In this document: piece by piece, positions 59,064 through 64,000 of the stretch | Layout of the letters: every line of letters begins with the position of its first letter | How positions within the stretch are numbered: position 1 is the stretch's first letter | NCBI GenBank assembly: GCA_016716325.1 | Contig: JADJWO010000001.1 | Location: 2,170,001 to 2,234,000 of the forward strand | Direction of reading: 5' to 3' | Length of the DNA stretch: 64,000 bases | Source of the DNA: Nitrosomonadales bacterium | Lineage (GTDB): Bacteria > Pseudomonadota > Gammaproteobacteria > Burkholderiales > Gallionellaceae | Position numbers and translations under genes: made by a program | The notes under the pieces: model-generated | The model's database searches: none | Told to the model about the DNA's origin: nothing | Seen by the model: only the letters and a program-made list of their open reading frames with translations

Positions 59064-62000
59064 ATGAAACGCTTTCCCAATCTTTCTTCCTGGTCGCTGA
59101 CGCATCAGCAGATGGTGCTGTACCTGATCATCGTGCTGATGGCGGCGGGCGCGATCTCCTATTTCAAGCTTGGCCGCGCGGAAGACCCCGACTTCACCTT
59201 CAAGGTCATGGTGGTGCGCACGATCTGGCCGGGTGCCGCCGCGCAGGAGGTCGAGCGCGAACTGACCGAGCGCATCGAAAAGAAACTGCAGGAGACCGCC
59301 TGGGTGGACATCGTGCGGTCCGCCTCCAAGCCGGGCGAGTCGCTGGTGTTCGTGATGCTCAAGGACTACACGCCCAAGACCGAGGTGCCGGAAGCCTGGC
59401 GGCAGGTGCGCAAGAAGCTCGACGACATCCGCCATACCCTGCCGCAGGGCGTGCAGGGGCCGTTCCCCAACGACGAGTTCGGCGACGTGCAGATCAACGT
59501 GTTCGCGCTGACCGGCGACGGCTTCGACCTTGCCGCGCTGCGCCATCACGCCGACCGCATCGCGCTGGAACTGCGGCGCGTGCCGGACGTGAAGCGCGTC
59601 GAACTGATCGGCGTGCAGGACGAGAAGATCTATATCGACGTGGCGCAGACCCGGCTCGCTTCGCTCGGCATCACGCCGCTGCAGGTGGCCGATGCGTTGC
59701 AGCGGCAGAATGCGGTCGCACCGTCCGGCTTCGTCGAGACGCAGACCGACCGCATCCGCTTGCGCGTGAGTGGTGCGTTCGACAGCGTGGCGCGCATCCG
59801 CGAAACCGACCTGCTGGTGAACGGGCAGCATTTCCGGCTGGGCGACATCGCCGAGGTGCATCGCGGTCTGGCCGATCCGCCCGGTCCGCAGATGCGCGTC
59901 GCCGGACAGCCCGCCATCGGCATCGGCGTCGTGATGGCCAGGGGCGGCAACGTCATCGATCTCGGCAAGAACCTGAAGGCAACGATGGACGATCTTGTCG
60001 CGAAACTGCCGGCCGGGATAGACGTGCATGTGGTGGCCAACCAGCCCGAGGTGGTGCGCGGTTCCATCAGCCTGTTCGAGAACTCGCTGACCGAGGCGAT
60101 CCTGATCGTGCTGGCGGTGTCCTTCCTGAGCCTGGGCTGGCGCACCGGCACGGTGGTGGCGCTGTCCATCCCGCTGGTGCTGGCGATCACCTTCTTCCTG
60201 ATGAAAGTGTTCGGCATCGACCTGCAGCGCATCTCGCTCGGCGCGCTGGTGATCGCGCTCGGCCTGCTGGTCGACGACGCGATCATCGCGGTGGAGATGA
60301 TGATCGTGAAGATGGAACAGGGCTGGGACCGCTTCAAGGCGGCGACCTTCGCCTATACCTCGACCGCCTTCCCGATGCTGACCGGCACGTTGATCACCGC
60401 CGCCGCGTTCACGCCGGTCGGCTTCTCCAAATCGGCGGCCAGCGAATACACCATTTCCATCTTCCAGGTGGTGACCATCGCGCTGCTCACCTCGTGGATC
60501 GTCGCGGTGGTGTTCACGCCGTACATCGGCTACAAGTTGCTCGACCCGAAGAAACTCATCGAGAAAGCGCAGCGCCACGGCGAGGACATCTACGACACGC
60601 CGTTCTACCGCCGCTTCCGCGCGCTGGTCACCTGGTGTCTGCGCAACCGCTGGAAAGTGATCCTCGCCACCGTGCTGGTCTTCGTGCTGGCGATGGGCGC
60701 GTTCGGCAAGTTCGTGCAGAAGCAATTCTTCCCGAACGCCAGCCGGCTGGAACTGATGGTGGACGTGTGGTTGCCGCAGGGCGCATCGCTCAAGGCCACC
60801 GGCCATGAAGTGGAGCGCATCGAACAGTTGCTCAAGGACGATCCTGCGGTGGATTACTACTCGTCCTATATCGGCAACGGCGCGCCGCGTTTCTTCCTGT
60901 CGCTGGACCAGCAGTTGTTTGCCGACAACTTCGGCCAGTTCGTCATCGTCACCAGGGGGCTGGAAGAGCGCGAGGCGCTGAAGCGCAGGCTGCAACAACG
61001 TTTCGCTGCCGACGATTATTCGCACCTGCGCGTGCGCGTGGTGCGCCTGGAGAACGGCCCGCCGATCGGTTATCCGGTGCAGTTCCGCGTGATGGGCGAG
61101 GACGTCGCGCAGATACGCGGCATCGCCGAACAGGTCGCCACCCTGATGCGCGCCAGCACGCACCTGCAGAACGTCAATTTCGACTGGAACGAGAAGGTCA
61201 AGAGCGTGCGCGTCGAAGTGGACCAGGACAAGGCGCGCCGTGTCGGCACCTCCAGCCAGGAAGTCGCGATGGCGTTGCAGGGCTGGCTGAACGGCATCGC
61301 GCTCACCCAATATCGCGAGGGCGACCAGCTGATCGACGTGGTGTGGCGCGGGAGCGGCAGTTGCGACACGTTACCGGCGAAGCCGGCCGATTGCGGGAGC
61401 GACACCCGGTCGCTGGACCGCCTGCCCGACCTCGACATCCCCGTTGCCGGCGGGCGGCATGTGCCGCTGGCGCAGGTCGCCAAACTCGTGCCGGTGCTGG
61501 AAGAAGGCATCATCTGGCGGCGCAACCGGCTGCCGACCATGACGGTGCGCGCCGACATGGCGGACAGCATGCAGCCCGCGACGGTATCGGTGCAGCTCGA
61601 CCGGCAGCTGGACGAACTGCGCGCCACGCTGCCGACCGGCTACCGCATCGAGATGGGCGGCAGCATCGAAGAATCCGCCAAGGGCGAGACCGCCATCAAG
61701 GCCGTCGTGCCGCTGATGCTGCTCGGCGTGATCACCCTGCTGATGATCCAGTTGCAGAGCATCAGCCGCACCGTGATGGTGCTGCTCACCGCGCCGCTCG
61801 GGCTGATCGGCGTGGCCTTCGCCCTGCTGGTGTTCCAGGTGCCGTTCGGCTTCGTCGCCAACCTCGGCTTCATCGCGCTGGCCGGCATGATCATGCGCAA
61901 CTCGGTGATCCTGGTGGACCAGATCAGCCAGGACGAAGCGGCGGGCAAGTCGCGCTGGGAGGCCATCATCGGCTCCACGGTGCGGCGCTTCCGCCCGATC

Positions 62001-62168
62001 ACACTGACCGCCGCCGCCGCCATTCTGGCGATGATCCCGCTGACCCGCCAGGTGTTCTGGGGGCCGATGGCGGTATCCATCATGGGCGGGCTGGTGTTCG
62101 CCACGCTGCTCACCTGCCTGTTCCTGCCCGCGCTGTACGCGGCGTGGTTCCGGGTCAAGGAGGAATGA
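59064..62168 (+). CDS. RND efflux pump, inner-membrane subunit
   Basis: 1034 aa with the usual twelve helices and two periplasmic loops. Proton-relay residues are present as LLVDDAIIAVEM in helix 4; GRAEDPDFTFKVMVV at the N-terminus and IAGMIMRNSVILVDQISQDE-like region in the C-terminal half are typical of the RND subgroup with a one-domain adaptor. Likely exports organic compounds rather than metals. Third gene of the tetR-MFP-RND operon. Confidence 0.94.
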   Translation: MKRFPNLSSWSLTHQQMVLYLIIVLMAAGAISYFKLGRAEDPDFTFKVMVVRTIWPGAAAQEVERELTERIEKKLQETAWVDIVRSASKPGESLVFVMLKDYTPKTEVPEAWRQVRKKLDDIRHTLPQGVQGPFPNDEFGDVQINVFALTGDGFDLAALRHHADRIALELRRVPDVKRVELIGVQDEKIYIDVAQTRLASLGITPLQVADALQRQNAVAPSGFVETQTDRIRLRVSGAFDSVARIRETDLLVNGQHFRLGDIAEVHRGLADPPGPQMRVAGQPAIGIGVVMARGGNVIDLGKNLKATMDDLVAKLPAGIDVHVVANQPEVVRGSISLFENSLTEAILIVLAVSFLSLGWRTGTVVALSIPLVLAITFFLMKVFGIDLQRISLGALVIALGLLVDDAIIAVEMMIVKMEQGWDRFKAATFAYTSTAFPMLTGTLITAAAFTPVGFSKSAASEYTISIFQVVTIALLTSWIVAVVFTPYIGYKLLDPKKLIEKAQRHGEDIYDTPFYRRFRALVTWCLRNRWKVILATVLVFVLAMGAFGKFVQKQFFPNASRLELMVDVWLPQGASLKATGHEVERIEQLLKDDPAVDYYSSYIGNGAPRFFLSLDQQLFADNFGQFVIVTRGLEEREALKRRLQQRFAADDYSHLRVRVVRLENGPPIGYPVQFRVMGEDVAQIRGIAEQVATLMRASTHLQNVNFDWNEKVKSVRVEVDQDKARRVGTSSQEVAMALQGWLNGIALTQYREGDQLIDVVWRGSGSCDTLPAKPADCGSDTRSLDRLPDLDIPVAGGRHVPLAQVAKLVPVLEEGIIWRRNRLPTMTVRADMADSMQPATVSVQLDRQLDELRATLPTGYRIEMGGSIEESAKGETAIKAVVPLMLLGVITLLMIQLQSISRTVMVLLTAPLGLIGVAFALLVFQVPFGFVANLGFIALAGMIMRNSVILVDQISQDEAAGKSRWEAIIGSTVRRFRPITLTAAAAILAMIPLTRQVFWGPMAVSIMGGLVFATLLTCLFLPALYAAWFRVKEE

Positions 62169-62242
62169 GAGAACGGGCGTGCGAAGCGGGGAGCAGCATG
62201 TTCTAATTGAGCCCGGATGAGTAGCCCGACAAGGAATATGCG

Positions 62243-62794
62243 ATGACCAAACCCGCCCATCATCTTCCCGTCCACCGGCTCGCGCTGCGCGTGCGCGAAC
62301 TCGGGCAACTGTTCAACTCGATGGACCCGACGCCGTTCCTGAACAAGGACCTCGACCCGCAAGCCGAAGACTACATCGAGACCTGGGCGGCGGGATATGC
62401 GCCGGGCAGCCGCTTCGACATCACCATCCACCTCGAACAATGGCCGACGGACGGCGACCCGGCCGCAATCCTGACCGGCGCGATCCACAACCACTTCTCC
62501 TACCAGGCCGAGCGCAAGCGCCGCGCGCTGAAACAACTCTTCCAGCAGGGCCGCAAGAGCCTCGTCATCGGCCTCGCCTTCGTCACGTCGTGCCTGCTCG
62601 CCGCCGACGCCATCGGATCGGTCGGCGACCATGCCGGCTACAACATCGCGCGCGAAAGCCTGACGATCATCGGCTGGGTCGCCATGTGGCGCCCGATGGA
62701 GATCTTCCTGTATGCATGGTGGCCGATCCGGCGCCAGATCAGCCTTTACGAAAAGCTGGCCGAGGCGCGCATCCACGTGACCCAGGGCAAATGA
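62243..62794 (+). CDS. Conserved membrane protein of unknown function
   Basis: 183 aa. A soluble N-terminal part (LALRVRELGQLFNSMDPTPF, FDITIHLEQWP) and one or two membrane segments around 105-150 (SLVIGLAFVTSCLLAADAIG). Not recognised by name. AAGGAA lies eight bases upstream. Its stop overlaps the next start (ATGA), so the two are coupled. Confidence 0.75.
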   Translation: MTKPAHHLPVHRLALRVRELGQLFNSMDPTPFLNKDLDPQAEDYIETWAAGYAPGSRFDITIHLEQWPTDGDPAAILTGAIHNHFSYQAERKRRALKQLFQQGRKSLVIGLAFVTSCLLAADAIGSVGDHAGYNIARESLTIIGWVAMWRPMEIFLYAWWPIRRQISLYEKLAEARIHVTQGK

Positions 62795-63609
62795 GCGGCG
62801 CATCCCGGACGAAACGCATCCTCTACAGCATCGCCCGCATCGCGCTGGCGGCCTATGCCGGGCTGTGCCTCTTGCTGTTCGCCACGCAGCGGTCGCACAT
62901 CTATTTCCCGACGCAGGCGGGGCCGGTGCAGGCCGGCGACATCACGCTGGACACGGGCGACGCCTCCCTGCACATCACCGCGCGACCCCGCGACGGGGCC
63001 AGGGCGCTGATCTACTTCGGCGGCAACGCGGAAGACGTGACTTACGCGCTGCCCGAATTCGCGGCGGCATTCCCCGATCATGCCATCTACATGATGAACT
63101 ACCGGGGATACGGGCGCAGCACCGGCCAGCCGTCGGAAGAAGCACTGCACAAGGACGCGCGGTTGCTGTTCGAAAAAGTGAGGACCAAACACACCGACAT
63201 CGTCCTTGTCGGCAGAAGCCTCGGCAGCGGCGTCGCGACACGCCTGGCCGCCGGTCAACCGGTCAGCCGCCTGGTGCTGGTCACGCCCTACGACAGCCTG
63301 CTCAACCTGGCGAAGCGGAACTTCCCGTACCTGCCGGTCGGCCTGATCCTGCTCGACACGTTCGAATCCTGGCGCTTCGCCCCGCAGGTCAAATGTCCCA
63401 CGCTGATCATCGCGGCGGCCGACGACGAGATCATCCCGATGGAGAACACGCGCGCGCTGTACCGGGCATTCACCCCCGGCGTGGCGACGCTGCGGACCAT
63501 CGCCCATACCGGCCACAACACCGTATCCGACAGCCCGGAATACATCGCGACGATCAGGGCGGGGGCATCACCATCCGCACCTGGAAGAAAACCAACCGCG
63601 CTCCACTGA
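62791..63609 (+). CDS. Membrane-anchored alpha/beta hydrolase
   Basis: 272 aa. One N-terminal membrane anchor (about 12-32), then an alpha/beta-hydrolase fold: nucleophile Ser143 in GRSLGSG, probable Asp in ADDEIIPM and His in HTGHN. Resembles the BEM46/YqkD-like group. Substrate unknown. Translationally coupled to the preceding membrane protein. Confidence 0.85.
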   Translation: MSGASRTKRILYSIARIALAAYAGLCLLLFATQRSHIYFPTQAGPVQAGDITLDTGDASLHITARPRDGARALIYFGGNAEDVTYALPEFAAAFPDHAIYMMNYRGYGRSTGQPSEEALHKDARLLFEKVRTKHTDIVLVGRSLGSGVATRLAAGQPVSRLVLVTPYDSLLNLAKRNFPYLPVGLILLDTFESWRFAPQVKCPTLIIAAADDEIIPMENTRALYRAFTPGVATLRTIAHTGHNTVSDSPEYIATIRAGASPSAPGRKPTALH

Positions 63610-63822
63610 TGGCGCGGCGCATGGTCGTCGAACTGTGCACCCTCGGAGGTCAGCACTGGAGGGCTGCGGTTCTGGCCGAAGAGTCTATCCCCGCGACCGC
63701 GGGGGAGTCCGGGCTGCTTTGCGAGGTGCTGCTCTTTATTGAGGCGCAGCCGATTTAAAGCGCTCAGTACTTCGTTTCCGGCTTTTCTTCACAGCTTTAT
63801 TCACAGAAACTGTGGACAACAA

Positions 63823-63844
63823 AAAACCCGCCGAAGCGGGTTTT
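63823..63844. terminator. Bidirectional rho-independent terminator
   Basis: AAAACCCGC and GCGGGTTTT form a nine-base stem around a CGAA loop, with T-runs usable on the plus strand and A-runs on the other. It follows the hydrolase gene by 214 bases. Between 63610 and 63822 I see no gene I can support. Confidence 0.85.
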
Positions 63845-63849
63845 GTTGT

Positions 63850-64000
63850 TTAGGAATGTGCTGATCAAGTCGTCATTCCCGCGAAAGCGGGAATCCAGCT
63901 TGTTGAATTAACTGGGTTCCCGCTTTGCGAGCAGCCGCTACGCGATTTGCCTACTTACCCCTTTGCGCGGGAACGACAAAACCATACTTATAAGTGCATC
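63850..64000. repeat. 115-bp MITE-like element, copy 3, interrupted
   Basis: Begins TTAGGAATGTGCTGATCAAG, has the same dRS3-like cores as 4563-4677, but an extra 39-base piece containing GCAGCCGCTACGCGATTTGC splits the second core. The right end (TTATAAGTGCATC) runs to the window edge. Confidence 0.7.

Noticed and set aside
58785..61310. 841-codon minus-strand frame opposite the RND pump
   Set aside because: Entirely antisense to a clear RND permease; His/Asp/Gln-rich translation without any family motif.
63609..63758. 49-codon ORF overlapping the hydrolase stop
   Set aside because: ATG overlaps the stop but there is no ribosome-binding site or recognisable sequence, and a palindromic piece (CCCCGCGACCGCGGGG) lies in its middle.

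Overview
The window looks like the chromosome of a betaproteobacterium, most likely a Gallionellaceae/Nitrosomonadales-type lithotroph. This is inferred from high GC, the rpsT-murJ divergon, a CysB/two-half sulfite reductase/CysH/CysD/CysN sulfur cluster, orn beside an M48 protease and cytochrome c, and many short intergenic repeats. No rRNA, tRNA or CRISPR array is visible, so the placement is inference.

Layout. 1-5.1 kb holds arginine biosynthesis (argF, argD), rpsT, murJ and a thioredoxin. 5.3-8.9 kb is an archaic-type chaperone/usher operon ending in a spore-coat-U-like (SCPU) subunit. 9.1-10.7 kb is a toxin-antitoxin cluster (Phd/VapC, an MqsA-like remnant, HigBA). 11.0-13.0 kb encodes three more SCPU-like secreted proteins. 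13.1-21.2 kb is a locus I cannot name: two related cytoplasmic proteins, a 719-aa beta-helix protein without a signal peptide, a small secreted protein, a NarL-type response regulator, a 7TM sensor kinase and a BTAD-type activator. 21.3-23.7 kb is a UmuD/UmuC-like SOS cassette bracketed by a 124-bp inverted repeat and driven by a probably leaderless promoter with a 20-bp palindrome. 23.8-31.4 kb is sulfur assimilation (cysB, a TauE-type exporter, sulfite reductase, cysH, cysD, cysN), with repeat-like sequence inside or at the ends of several coding regions.

The most striking feature is a 13.7-kb island (about 33261-46920) that splits the host srkA (YihE/RdoA) kinase gene inside its catalytic HGDCHPGN motif. 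The island has 13-bp perfect terminal inverted repeats, carries an intact but divergent srkA copy just inside its left end, and has at its right end a three-gene recombinase operon that I recognise as a gamma-mobile-trio (gmtY, gmtZ, gmtX). Its cargo is a heavy-metal RND system (outer-membrane and inner-membrane components plus a DUF3240 protein, but no membrane-fusion protein), a lipoprotein, a frameshifted porin and a fragment of a metal-binding domain.

47.6-50.5 kb has a GspE/PilB-like ATPase with c-di-GMP-type N-terminal domains and, beside it, a class I c-di-GMP riboswitch before a 63-aa Cys-rich ORF. 50.6-56.8 kb is housekeeping (rsgA, cytochrome c, M48 protease, orn, USP, hemH, a GxxExxY gene, hrcA). 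56.9-62.2 kb is a TetR-controlled RND efflux operon, followed by a membrane protein, an alpha/beta hydrolase and a terminator. Several repeat families (dRS3-like 20-mers, a 115-bp palindromic MITE, CACGAAA pairs, C/G-rich palindromes) occupy most gaps.
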